The notes under the pieces are model-generated. The model did not search any database. It saw only the letters and a list, made by a program, of their open reading frames with translations, and had not been told where the DNA came from. The position numbers and the translations under genes were made by a program. Positions 1 to 7,907 of a DNA stretch of 64,000 nucleotides are shown here, one piece after another. This stretch comes from Pseudomonas sp. MWU16-30317 (GTDB lineage: Bacteria; Pseudomonadota; Gammaproteobacteria; Pseudomonadales; Pseudomonadaceae), in the NCBI RefSeq assembly GCF_020515695.1, contig NZ_JAIWJA010000004.1, positions 310,001 through 374,000 of the forward strand. Direction: 5' to 3'. Position 1 is the first letter of the stretch; each line of letters opens with the position of its first letter.

Positions 1-402
1 AGTGGCCAGCCGCTGCAGAGCGCGGCCATCGTCAACATCGTCGGCACCGGCGGCAAACACCCCACCGCCACCCACCTGCCCGGGGGCTCGGCCAACGCCG
101 CCCTGCTGCTGTCCACCGTCGGCCTGGCCAAGCACTATGCCCGTCACGGCATTCGCATCAACGCCATCAACCCGGGCTTCACCTACACCGGCCGCGTCGA
201 CCAGGCCATCAGCCTCGAAGCCACCCGCCGCGGCATCAGCAAGGAGCAAGCGCTGCAAGATGCCGAGGCGCAGATTCCACTGGGCCGTTTCGCCCGCCCC
301 GAAGAAGTCGCCGACCTCGCCGTGTTCCTCGCCAGCGCCCGCGCCAGCTACATCACCGGTGCGGTGATCCCGGTCAACGGCGGCGCGGACCCGGTCATCT
401 GA
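1..402 (+). CDS. SDR family oxidoreductase, C-terminal part (5' end outside window)
   Basis: The frame is open from base 1 to the TGA at 400-402 (133 residues). It shows the C-terminal half of a Rossmann short-chain dehydrogenase: an IVNIVGTGG strand, the G-I-R-I-N-A-I-N-P-G strand after the active-site helix, and the ITGAVIPVNGGADPVI tail that is diagnostic of SDRs. The usual YxxxK catalytic pair is not present: the aligned segment reads HLPGGSANAA, with Gly where Tyr and Asn where Lys are expected, so it belongs to a divergent SDR group or does not act as a classical dehydrogenase. The stop lies one base before the ATG of the next permease gene, so it is the upstream member of the importer operon. 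A role in oxidising or reducing the imported substrate is inference. Confidence 0.8.
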   Translation, partial: SGQPLQSAAIVNIVGTGGKHPTATHLPGGSANAALLLSTVGLAKHYARHGIRINAINPGFTYTGRVDQAISLEATRRGISKEQALQDAEAQIPLGRFARPEEVADLAVFLASARASYITGAVIPVNGGADPVI

Positions 403-403
403 C

Positions 404-1384
404 ATGCCAGCCCTCGCCAAATACATGCTGCGCCGGCTCGCCCAATTGCTGCCGGTGGCCCTGATCATCGTGCTGTCCTCGTACCTGCTGCTGCGCCTGG
501 CGCCCGGCGACATGGTCGACGTGATGGCCGGCGAATCCGGCGCGGCGACCCCGGAATACATGGCCCAGCTGCGTGAGCAGTTCGACCTCGATGCCCCCGG
601 CTACGTGCTGTTCGGCCGCTACCTGGACAACCTCGCGCACCTCAACCTCGGCTACTCGTTTCGCAACAGCATGCCCGTGGCCGAGCTCATCGCCGATCGT
701 GTGCCGGCCACCCTGACCCTCATGCTGGTGGCGGTGTTCATCGCCGCAGTGCTGGGCATCGCCCTGGGCGCCGTGGCCGCCCGCTATCGCGGCCGGTGGC
801 CGGATGAAGTGATTTCGACCCTGTCCACCATCGGCTTTGCCACACCGGTGTTCTGGGTCGGATTGATATTGATCGTGGTGTTTTCGATCAACCTGCGCTG
901 GCTGCCCTCGGCCGGCATGCAGACCATCGGCGGCGTCGACGGCGCCTGGGCCTCGTTCCTCGATCGGCTGCGCTACATGGCCTTGCCGGCGTTAAGCCTG
1001 TCGTTTTTCTACCTGTCGATCTATGTGCGCATGACCCGCTCGGCGATGCTCGAAGTCTACGGCCTCGACTTCATCCGCACCGCACGCGCCAAAGGCATCA
1101 GCGAAGCGCGAGTCGCAGTGCGGCACGTGTTGCGCAACGCACTGCTGCCCCTAGTGACCGTCACCGGCCTGCAACTGGGCTCGCTGATGGGCGGTTCGAT
1201 CGTGGTCGAGACCGTGTTCTCCTGGCCGGGCCTGGGGCGCCTGGCGTTCGACGCGGTGTTCCAGCGCGACATCAACCTGTTGCTGGGGATTTTCCTGTGC
1301 AGTTCGTTTCTGGTGATCCTCATGAACCTGCTGGTCGACCTGCTCTACGCGCTGCTCGATCCGCGCATCGAGATTCGCTCATGA
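404..1384 (+). CDS. ABC transporter permease, DppB/OppB/GsiC family
   Basis: This 326-residue inner-membrane protein is the first permease of a peptide/nickel-type ABC importer. It opens with MLRRLAQLLPVALIIVLSS (a first membrane segment around residues 5-30) and then the extracytoplasmic loop typical of DppB-like proteins. Several hydrophobic segments follow, with the EAA-type loop DFIRTARAKGISEARV near residues 223-238 that docks on the ATPase. Length and architecture match DppB/GsiC. It begins one base after the SDR stop and its TGA overlaps the next ATG (ATGA), so the two permeases are translationally coupled. Family assignment is firm. Whether the cargo is a peptide, glutathione or another small molecule cannot be read from the permease. 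Confidence 0.93.
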   Translation: MPALAKYMLRRLAQLLPVALIIVLSSYLLLRLAPGDMVDVMAGESGAATPEYMAQLREQFDLDAPGYVLFGRYLDNLAHLNLGYSFRNSMPVAELIADRVPATLTLMLVAVFIAAVLGIALGAVAARYRGRWPDEVISTLSTIGFATPVFWVGLILIVVFSINLRWLPSAGMQTIGGVDGAWASFLDRLRYMALPALSLSFFYLSIYVRMTRSAMLEVYGLDFIRTARAKGISEARVAVRHVLRNALLPLVTVTGLQLGSLMGGSIVVETVFSWPGLGRLAFDAVFQRDINLLLGIFLCSSFLVILMNLLVDLLYALLDPRIEIRS

Positions 1385-2211
1385 AACGCGTCCTGCGTCT
1401 GGGTCATTCCCGCGCACTGCTGCTCGGGCTGGCGATCCTGCTGTCGATCAGCATCGCCGCGCTGTTGGCCAACTGGCTATACCCCGCCGACCCGTTCGAC
1501 ATCGTCGGCCGCGCCAACCAATGGCCGGGCAGCAACCCGCGCTACCCATTGGGCACCGACATGCTCGGCCGCGATCTCACCGCCGGCATGCTCCACGCCG
1601 CACGCGTGTCACTGCTGGTCGGCGTCGGTGCCGCGGCCCTGTCAGTGCTGATCGGCACCACGGTGGGTGTGGTCAGCGGCTACACCGGTGGCTGGCTCGA
1701 CGACTGCCTGATGCGACTCACCGAGCTGTTCCAGACCATGCCCAGCTTCCTCTTCGCGATCCTGCTGGTAGTGATCTTGCAACCGTCGATCGCCAGCATC
1801 GTGTTCGCCATTGGCATCACCTCATGGCCGCAGATTTCCCGGCTGGTGCGGGCCGAAGCGCTGCGCGTGCGCCAACAGGATTTCGTCAGCGCAGCGCTGA
1901 CCATGGGCATCCGCCACCCGGCGATCATCTGGCGGCACATTTTGCCCAACAGCATTTCGCCGGTGATCGTCGCCACCTCGATCCTCATCGCCCAGGCGAT
2001 CCTTACCGAGGCATCGCTGTCGTTTCTCGGCCTTGGCGACCCCAGCGTCATCTCATGGGGCAGCATGGTCGGTGCCGGGCGCTCGTCCCTGCGCACCGCG
2101 TGGTACATGACGGCGATCCCCGGCGGCGCGATCTTTGTTGCAGTGATGGGCTTCATGTACCTGGGCAACGGCCTCAACGACCTGCTCAATCCGCGCACGG
2201 AGTCACGATGA
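1381..2211 (+). CDS. ABC transporter permease, DppC/OppC/GsiD family
   Basis: The second permease of the importer has 276 residues. The start at 1381 is chosen because its ATG overlaps the stop of the preceding permease, the coupling used throughout this operon. It has a single N-terminal membrane helix (residues about 15-38) and the conserved YPLGTDMLGRDLTAGMLHAAR segment after it, which marks DppC-type proteins. Five further hydrophobic segments follow, with the EAA loop QQDFVSAALTMGIRHPAII. It should form a heterodimeric channel with the product of 404-1384. Its TGA overlaps the ATG of the first ATPase. Confidence 0.93.
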   Translation: MKRVLRLGHSRALLLGLAILLSISIAALLANWLYPADPFDIVGRANQWPGSNPRYPLGTDMLGRDLTAGMLHAARVSLLVGVGAAALSVLIGTTVGVVSGYTGGWLDDCLMRLTELFQTMPSFLFAILLVVILQPSIASIVFAIGITSWPQISRLVRAEALRVRQQDFVSAALTMGIRHPAIIWRHILPNSISPVIVATSILIAQAILTEASLSFLGLGDPSVISWGSMVGAGRSSLRTAWYMTAIPGGAIFVAVMGFMYLGNGLNDLLNPRTESR

Positions 2212-3236
2212 CCACACTTGCCAGCACGCCATTACTGGACGTACGAAACCTGCGCGTGGAGTTCGGCAAGCCGAGCACGCCACTGATTGCCGTCAACGAC
2301 CTGTCACTGCAGGTACAGGCCGGTGAAACCCTGGCCATCGTTGGCGAATCCGGTTGCGGCAAGTCAGTCACCGCGCTGGCGCTGACCCGTCTGCTGCACG
2401 GCAGCCAGGCGCGCCTGAGCGGTTCGGTGCGCTACCGGGGCGAGTCACTGAGCGACCTCGACGAGCGCGCCATGCGCGCCATTCGCGGGCGGCACATCGG
2501 CATGATTTTCCAGGACCCGATGTCGGCACTCAACCCGGTGATGAGCATCGGCGACCAACTGATCGAAGCCATCCAGGCCCATCACCCCCTGCCCCGCGCC
2601 CAGGCCCGAGCCCGCGCAGTCGAGCTGCTGGAGCGGGTGCGCATCCCGGAACCGCACAAGCGTCTGGACGACTACCCGCATCGGTTCTCGGGTGGCATGC
2701 GCCAGCGCGTGGTCATCGCCATGGCCCTGGCCGGCGGCCCGTCGCTGCTGATCGCCGACGAGCCGACCACCGCACTGGACGTGACCATCCAGGCGCAAAT
2801 CCTCCACCTGCTCGCCAGCCTGCAGCGCGAAATGGGCATGGGCCTGATCCTGATCACCCACGACCTTGGCGTTGTCGCCGAAACCGCCGACCGGGTGATG
2901 GTCATGTACGCCGGGCGCAAGGTCGAAGAGCAGCCGGTGCACGGCCTGTTCGCCCACCCGCGCCACCCCTATACCCGCGGCTTGATCGGCGCGCGCCCGG
3001 CCCTGCAACTCGAGGCGATCGGCCCCGGCAAGCGCCGCGTACGCCTCAAGGAAATCCCCGGCATGGTCCCGATGCTCTCGCAACTGCCCGTCGGTTGCGC
3101 CTTTGCCGCGCGCTGCGAACATGCCGACGTGCGCTGCCAGCAATTGCCTGAGCTGCTGCCCTTCGAGCCACTGGCCGCAGTCGCCTGCCATCACCCCTGT
3201 CCAGCGCCCCAGCGGCTGCACCGGGCCATGGCATGA
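2208..3236 (+). CDS. ABC transporter ATP-binding protein, DppD/OppD family
   Basis: This is the first of two ATPases that power the importer (342 residues). Walker A is GESGCGKS (residues 46-53), the signature is SGGMRQR (161-167), Walker B is LLIADEP (180-186), and the switch histidine lies in LITHDLG. The C-terminal extension carries the oligopeptide/dipeptide transporter domain with the cysteine pattern [15 protein letters not shown], which in DppD/OppD relatives can bind an iron-sulfur cluster. The start at 2208 overlaps the previous stop (ATGA), and the end overlaps the start of the second ATPase in the same way. The domain order and length are normal for the family. Confidence 0.95.
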   Translation: MTTLASTPLLDVRNLRVEFGKPSTPLIAVNDLSLQVQAGETLAIVGESGCGKSVTALALTRLLHGSQARLSGSVRYRGESLSDLDERAMRAIRGRHIGMIFQDPMSALNPVMSIGDQLIEAIQAHHPLPRAQARARAVELLERVRIPEPHKRLDDYPHRFSGGMRQRVVIAMALAGGPSLLIADEPTTALDVTIQAQILHLLASLQREMGMGLILITHDLGVVAETADRVMVMYAGRKVEEQPVHGLFAHPRHPYTRGLIGARPALQLEAIGPGKRRVRLKEIPGMVPMLSQLPVGCAFAARCEHADVRCQQLPELLPFEPLAAVACHHPCPAPQRLHRAMA

Positions 3237-4204
3237 GCCGTCTATTGGAAGTGCGCAACCTCTCGGTGCGCTACCCCACTGCACGCGGCGAGCTCAATGC
3301 CGTGAGCGCTGTGAATCTGGACCTCGACACCGGTCAGACGTTGGGCCTGGTGGGTGAATCGGGCTGCGGCAAGTCCTCGTTAGGGCGCACTCTGGTGCGC
3401 CTGGTCAAGCCCAGCGAAGGTGAGATCCGCGTCAACGGCACCGATTTGGCGAGCCTCTCCGGGCGCCAGTTGCAAGCCCGCCGTCAGGACGTGCAGATGG
3501 TGTTCCAGGACCCGTCCAGCGCCCTCGATCCTCGCCTGAGCCTGTTCGACTCGATCGCCGAACCCCTGCGTGCCCGCGGCGAACTCAACCGCCAGCAACG
3601 CCAGGCGCGGGTCGCCGAATTGATGCAGCAGGTGGGCCTGCACCCGGACCTCGCCAGTCGCTTGCCCCATCAACTGTCCGGCGGCCAGCGCCAGCGCGTG
3701 GTCATCGCCCGCGCCCTGGCACCACGCCCGGCGCTCATCGTGTGCGACGAGCCGGTGTCGGCGCTGGACGTCTCGTTGCAAGCGCAGATCCTCAACCTGC
3801 TGTGCGACCTGCAGGCGCAACTGGGCGTCGCCTACCTGTTCATCAGCCACGACCTGTCGGTGGTCCAGTACCTGGCCGATCGTATCGCCGTGATGTACCT
3901 GGGCGAGATCGTCGAGATCGGCGACCGGGCGTTGTTCTGGCAACGCCCGGCCCACCCTTACAGCCAGGCGCTGATCGCCGCCGTACCGATCATGGACCCG
4001 AGCCGCAGCCGCGCCGCCGACAAGCAGGTGCTGGCCGGTGATGTACCAAGCCCGTTCACGCCGCCCAGCGGCTGCCGTTTTCATACCCGCTGCGCGCACG
4101 TCCACGCCCGCTGCCGCGAACAGGCACCGCGCCTGCAAGCGCTGCAAGCCGGGCACCACGTCGCCTGCCACCTCTATGACGCCACCTCCGGAGCGCCCGC
4201 ATGA
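3233..4204 (+). CDS. ABC transporter ATP-binding protein, DppF/OppF family
   Basis: The second ATPase of the importer has 323 residues. Walker A is GESGCGKS (41-48), the signature LSGGQRQR (148-155), Walker B ALIVCDEP (167-174), and the H-loop reads ISHDLSVV. The C-terminus has the same HTRCAHVHARC cysteine arrangement as its partner. ATGA overlaps at both ends place it in one transcript with the two permeases, the DppD-like subunit and the aldolase. With the binding protein at 7908-9485 this completes a five-component importer. Cargo specificity resides in the binding protein, not here. Confidence 0.95.
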   Translation: MSRLLEVRNLSVRYPTARGELNAVSAVNLDLDTGQTLGLVGESGCGKSSLGRTLVRLVKPSEGEIRVNGTDLASLSGRQLQARRQDVQMVFQDPSSALDPRLSLFDSIAEPLRARGELNRQQRQARVAELMQQVGLHPDLASRLPHQLSGGQRQRVVIARALAPRPALIVCDEPVSALDVSLQAQILNLLCDLQAQLGVAYLFISHDLSVVQYLADRIAVMYLGEIVEIGDRALFWQRPAHPYSQALIAAVPIMDPSRSRAADKQVLAGDVPSPFTPPSGCRFHTRCAHVHARCREQAPRLQALQAGHHVACHLYDATSGAPA

Positions 4205-5001
4205 CTGTTCTTTCGCAAGCCCACGCTGGCGCGCTCGGCGCCCCCGTTGCCGCACAGCAGCAAGCCCGCGAGGACCTCGCCGCCGCCCACCGCCTGGCCG
4301 TGTGGCACGATTTCAGCGAGGGCATCTACAACCACTTCACCGTGGCCGTGCCGGGCAGCAGCGACAGTTTTCTGCTGCCGCCCTTCGGTCTGCATTGGTC
4401 AGAAGTGATGGCGAGCGAACTGATGGAGATCGGTTTCGACGGTCGGCAGCTCAGCGGCGAAGGCATCATCCAGCGCTCGGCCTACTGCATCCACGCACCG
4501 ATCCACGCCGCCCATCCCAAGCATGCCGCCGTACTGCACACCCACATGCCCTACGTCAGCACCCTGACCCGCCTGCGCGACCAGCACCTGCACGCCGTGG
4601 GCCATCTGGAGGCGCAACTGGTCGACCAGATCGCCTACGACGAAGACTACGACGGCCTGGCCCGCGACCCGTCCGAGGGCCAGCGCCTGGCGGACATCCT
4701 CGGTGAACGCAGCATCCTCTTCATGGGCAACCATGGCGTGCTGGTGACCGGGCGCAGCGTTGCCGAAGCCTACGACCGGCTCTACACCCTGGAGCGCGCT
4801 GCACGCCTGCAAGTGTTCGCCCTGTGGACTGGCCAACCGCTGCGAGGCCTGAGCAGCGCGCAGGTCGACAGGGTCCAGGACCAGATCCACAACACACCGC
4901 TGCACGACGCCGCCAGCACGACCTACAAGCCGGGCTATCAGCTGCATTTCGAAGCCCTGCGCCGGCTGCTCGACCGCCGCGAACCCGACTACCGGAACTG
5001 A
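4201..5001 (+). CDS. class II aldolase/adducin family protein
   Basis: This 266-residue protein has the class II aldolase/adducin fold. Enzymes of this fold use a zinc ion to cleave or epimerise sugar phosphates and related hydroxy-carbonyl compounds. The metal-binding histidines are visible as H113 and H115 in VLHTHMPY and H178 in MGNHGVLVTG; the usual catalytic Glu position is not obvious. The start overlaps the stop of the preceding ATPase. Relatives of this kind are often annotated only as aldolase/adducin family proteins. The placement between an importer and a flavin monooxygenase suggests it acts on a carbon skeleton released from the imported compound, but that is inference. Confidence 0.88.
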   Translation: MTVLSQAHAGALGAPVAAQQQAREDLAAAHRLAVWHDFSEGIYNHFTVAVPGSSDSFLLPPFGLHWSEVMASELMEIGFDGRQLSGEGIIQRSAYCIHAPIHAAHPKHAAVLHTHMPYVSTLTRLRDQHLHAVGHLEAQLVDQIAYDEDYDGLARDPSEGQRLADILGERSILFMGNHGVLVTGRSVAEAYDRLYTLERAARLQVFALWTGQPLRGLSSAQVDRVQDQIHNTPLHDAASTTYKPGYQLHFEALRRLLDRREPDYRN

Positions 5002-5004
5002 CCC

Positions 5005-6147
5005 GTGCCCACGTCTCTGCCCGCACTCCCCGCCCACAGCCCGCTCGGCCAGGCCCTGCGCCAGCCGTTGCTGCTGGGGTTGTTCCTGCCGATCCACAAC
5101 GGTGGCTGGACCATGTCCAGCTACCCGCGCGACACCGACTGGACCTTCGACTACAACGCCGCCCTCACCCAGCAGGCCGAAGCGCTGGGTTTCGACCTGG
5201 TGTTCGGCCCCGCGCATTGGCTGTCCAAGGGCGGCTTCGGCGGCGAAATGCACTACCGCGAAACCGCCCTCGACACACTGATGACCAGCGCCGGGCTGGC
5301 GGCGATCACCCAGCGCATTCTATTGATCTCCACCGTGCATGTGTTCTATGGCCCTTGGCATCCGCTGCACCTGGCCAAGTTCGGCGCCACTCTGGACCAC
5401 ATGTCCGGGGGCCGCTGGGGGCTGAACCTGGTGACCGGTTTTCGCCAGGATGAATGGGCCATGTTCGGCCAGCAGCAGATCGAACACGACCGCCGCTACG
5501 AACTGGCCGGCGAATACGTCGATATCCTGCAAACCCTGTGGAGCAGCGACGAGAACTTCGATTATCACAGCGAGCAGTGGCAGCTGAACAAGGCCTTCGT
5601 GACGCCCAAGCCGGTGCACGGTCGGCCGATCATCGTCAGCGCCACCAGCTCGGCGGCAGGCATCAGGCACGCCGTGGCCCAGGCCGATCTGATCTTCGTC
5701 ACCAGCCCGGCGGGTGCCTGTTTCGACGCCGCCATCGAGGCCTTGCCGGCGATCAATCGTCAGGTCAAAGAGGCCGCCGCCGCCATCGGCCGCGACGTGC
5801 GCACGCTGGTCAACCCGATGATTATCGCCCGCGACACCGAGGCCGAAGCCTGGGCGGTGTATCAGGCGATTCTCGATCAGGTCGATGACGCTGCGGTGGC
5901 CGGTTTCTTCCATACCCACGCCACCGGTGACAGCCGCTCCTGGCGCGGCCATCAACGGGACGAGCGCATCGTTGGCGGCAACATCCAGTTGATCGGCACC
6001 CCGGCGCAGATCGCCGCACAGATCATCCAGCTCAAGGCCGCCGGTTGCGACGGCTTGCAGCTGTGCTTCGTCGACTACCAGTCGGAGCTGGCGTATTTCG
6101 GCGAGCACATCCTCCCGTTGTTGCACCAGGCGGGCCTTCGGCTATGA
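5005..6147 (+). CDS. LLM class flavin-dependent monooxygenase (SsuD/SfnG/RutA-like)
   Basis: A bacterial-luciferase-like TIM-barrel protein of 380 residues. It shows the family features: a beta-1 strand LLLGLFLPI, the segment GGRWGLNLVTGF with the flavin-binding region, the conserved YELAGEYVDILQTLW helix, and the KPVHGRPIIVSATSSAAG loop that binds the FMN phosphate. Homologues use FMNH2 and O2 to cleave C-S bonds of alkanesulfonates or sulfones (SsuD, SfnG) or the uracil ring (RutA); which of these applies is not decidable here. The start is a GTG three bases after the aldolase stop. No flavin reductase, the usual partner of such enzymes, is encoded in this window. The neighbouring rhodanese and thiol genes favour a sulfur substrate. 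Confidence 0.88.
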   Translation: MPTSLPALPAHSPLGQALRQPLLLGLFLPIHNGGWTMSSYPRDTDWTFDYNAALTQQAEALGFDLVFGPAHWLSKGGFGGEMHYRETALDTLMTSAGLAAITQRILLISTVHVFYGPWHPLHLAKFGATLDHMSGGRWGLNLVTGFRQDEWAMFGQQQIEHDRRYELAGEYVDILQTLWSSDENFDYHSEQWQLNKAFVTPKPVHGRPIIVSATSSAAGIRHAVAQADLIFVTSPAGACFDAAIEALPAINRQVKEAAAAIGRDVRTLVNPMIIARDTEAEAWAVYQAILDQVDDAAVAGFFHTHATGDSRSWRGHQRDERIVGGNIQLIGTPAQIAAQIIQLKAAGCDGLQLCFVDYQSELAYFGEHILPLLHQAGLRL

Positions 6148-6173
6148 CCACTCACTTGCGACAAGGAACGAGC

Positions 6174-7766
6174 ATGAGCGCAGATCCTCAGATTGAAACC
6201 CCCTTAGCCAACGCGACGCTGATCGATATCGACACGCTGCAACAGTGGCTGGACGACGGCGCCGAGCTGGCGTTCGTCGACATCCGCGAAGAAGGCCTGT
6301 TCGGCGAAGATCACCCGCTACTGGCGATCAACGTGCCCTACAGCCTGCTGGAAACCGAGCTCCCTTCGCGGGTGCCGCGCCTGGGCACACGGATCGTGCT
6401 GCTGGCCGAGCACGATCGCCATGGCCAGCACGCCGCACAGCTGCTGGGCCAGTTGGGCTACAGCGTCGTGCACGTGCTAGGTGGCGGCCTGCAGGCCTGG
6501 CAGCAGGCCGGGCTGGCAACCTTTCAGGGCATCAACGTGCCGAGCAAGGCCTTCGCCGAATGCGTCGAGCACAGTCTGCACACCCCGGCCATCGCCCCGG
6601 ACGCGCTGCAGCGCCTGATCATCGATGAAGCCGACTACGTGCTGCTCGACAGCCGCACCCTGGAGGAATACCAGCGCTTCCACGTCCCCACCGCCAAGGG
6701 CGTGCCGAGCGCCGAACTGCTGTACCGCTTCGATGACCTGGTGACGTCGCCAGACACCCTGGTGGTGGTCTCTTGCGCAGGCCGTACCCGCGGCATCGTC
6801 GGCGCGCAGACGTTGATCAACGCCGGGGTGCCCAACAAGGTGGTGGCGCTGGCCGGCGGCACCCAGGGCTGGCGCCTGGCCGGACTGTCGACGGTGAACA
6901 ACGACTCGACCCGCTACTCGGGCTTGAGCGCCGGTGCCCGGCAACAGGCGATCCAGCGCGCCCACGCCTTGGCGGCGCGGCATGCCTTGAAGTTCATCGA
7001 CGAGCAGACGCTCAGCCGCTGGCAGGCCGACGCCGAACGCACTACCTATGTGTTCGATGTGCGCAGCCGCGAGGAATTCGCCCACAGCCATCGCGCCGAT
7101 GCCCGCCACGTGGCCGGCGGCCAGTTGGTGCAGGCGCTGGACCTGTGGGTAGGCACGCGCAATGCGCGCATCGTGCTCAACGACGAAGACGGCGTGCGCG
7201 CCATCACCACTGCCCATTGGCTGCAGCAACTGGGTTGGGAGGCCAGTGTGCTGATCGGCATCGCCGCCAACGCCATGCCGCGGCCACTGCCGCAAGCCGA
7301 CTGGAGCGGCCTGGAGCACATCAATGCGCAGACCGCCGCGCAGTGGCTGAGCGAAGGCGCCGTGGCCTTGAGTGCCGACCGCAGTGGTGATTTCCAGCAG
7401 GCTCATCCCCAGGGGGCGCAGTGGGTCAACCGCTCGCGCTTACAGGCCCTGGCGGCACAGTTGCAAGGCGCCGAGCGGGTGCTGGTGTTTGCCGAAGCGC
7501 TCGAATTGGCTCGCGGCGTCGCGCGGGAACTGAGCCAGGCCGGCTTGCCGGTGTATGTGGTGAATGCCGGGGTGCGGGACTGGCAGGCGGCGGGCATCGA
7601 GGCGGTCGACGGGCCGCTGGAGGACGGGCTGCGGGTCGATTATCTGTTCTGGCTGCATGACCGCCATGAGGGCAATACCCAGGCCAGCGCGGCGTATATC
7701 GCCTGGGAAGAAGACCTGCCACGGCAGATCGGCGATCACGCCAATGGGCGGTTCCGGATCAAGTGA
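6174..7766 (+). CDS. four-domain rhodanese-related sulfurtransferase (copy 1)
   Basis: This 530-residue protein is a tandem array of rhodanese-like domains, roughly residues 15-118, 135-250, 280-375 and 385-510. Only the second domain keeps a catalytic cysteine, C201 in the loop SCAGRTRG; the matching loops of the others read AEHDRHG, NDEDGV and AEALE, so they are probably structural or substrate-binding. The C-terminus has the motif DYLFWLHDRHEGN, shared with the paralogue at 12375-13934. The start at 6174 is preferred for the AAGGAACG ribosome site before it; an in-frame ATG at 6144 overlaps the monooxygenase stop and would add ten residues. Multi-domain rhodaneses of this type are poorly characterised; sulfane-sulfur transfer is inferred from the active-site loop. 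Confidence 0.88.
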   Translation: MSADPQIETPLANATLIDIDTLQQWLDDGAELAFVDIREEGLFGEDHPLLAINVPYSLLETELPSRVPRLGTRIVLLAEHDRHGQHAAQLLGQLGYSVVHVLGGGLQAWQQAGLATFQGINVPSKAFAECVEHSLHTPAIAPDALQRLIIDEADYVLLDSRTLEEYQRFHVPTAKGVPSAELLYRFDDLVTSPDTLVVVSCAGRTRGIVGAQTLINAGVPNKVVALAGGTQGWRLAGLSTVNNDSTRYSGLSAGARQQAIQRAHALAARHALKFIDEQTLSRWQADAERTTYVFDVRSREEFAHSHRADARHVAGGQLVQALDLWVGTRNARIVLNDEDGVRAITTAHWLQQLGWEASVLIGIAANAMPRPLPQADWSGLEHINAQTAAQWLSEGAVALSADRSGDFQQAHPQGAQWVNRSRLQALAAQLQGAERVLVFAEALELARGVARELSQAGLPVYVVNAGVRDWQAAGIEAVDGPLEDGLRVDYLFWLHDRHEGNTQASAAYIAWEEDLPRQIGDHANGRFRIK

Positions 7767-7787
7767 TCCGGTGCCTGCTCCGACCCT

Positions 7788-7875
7788 GTAGCGAGGGGGC
7801 TTGCCCCCGCTGACAGTGTGTCAACCACATTGATTTATCTGACACACCGCGATCGGGGGCAAGCCCCCTCGCTAC
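7788..7875. repeat. paired inverted REP element
   Basis: GTAGCGAGGGGGCTTGCCCC at the left end is answered by GGGGGCAAGCCCCCTCGCTAC at the right end in reverse orientation, so the 88 bases can fold into one large hairpin. Inside it a TGTGTCA/TGACACA pair extends the pairing. This is the common Pseudomonas REP doublet. It lies between the rhodanese and the binding-protein gene and may lower transcript levels downstream or protect the upstream message. Confidence 0.9.
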
Positions 7876-7907
7876 GGTGGTGTGCATTGATCCGGAGTCG
7901 CTTCATC

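Noticed and set aside
2354..3151. Alternative plus-strand frame inside the first ATPase gene
   Set aside because: Arg/Pro/His-rich shadow of a gene that has Walker A, signature and Walker B motifs in the chosen frame.
7788..7875. Possible CRISPR repeat or riboswitch
   Set aside because: It is a two-armed inverted REP with no spaced direct repeats or conserved aptamer features; the same element recurs elsewhere in the window.
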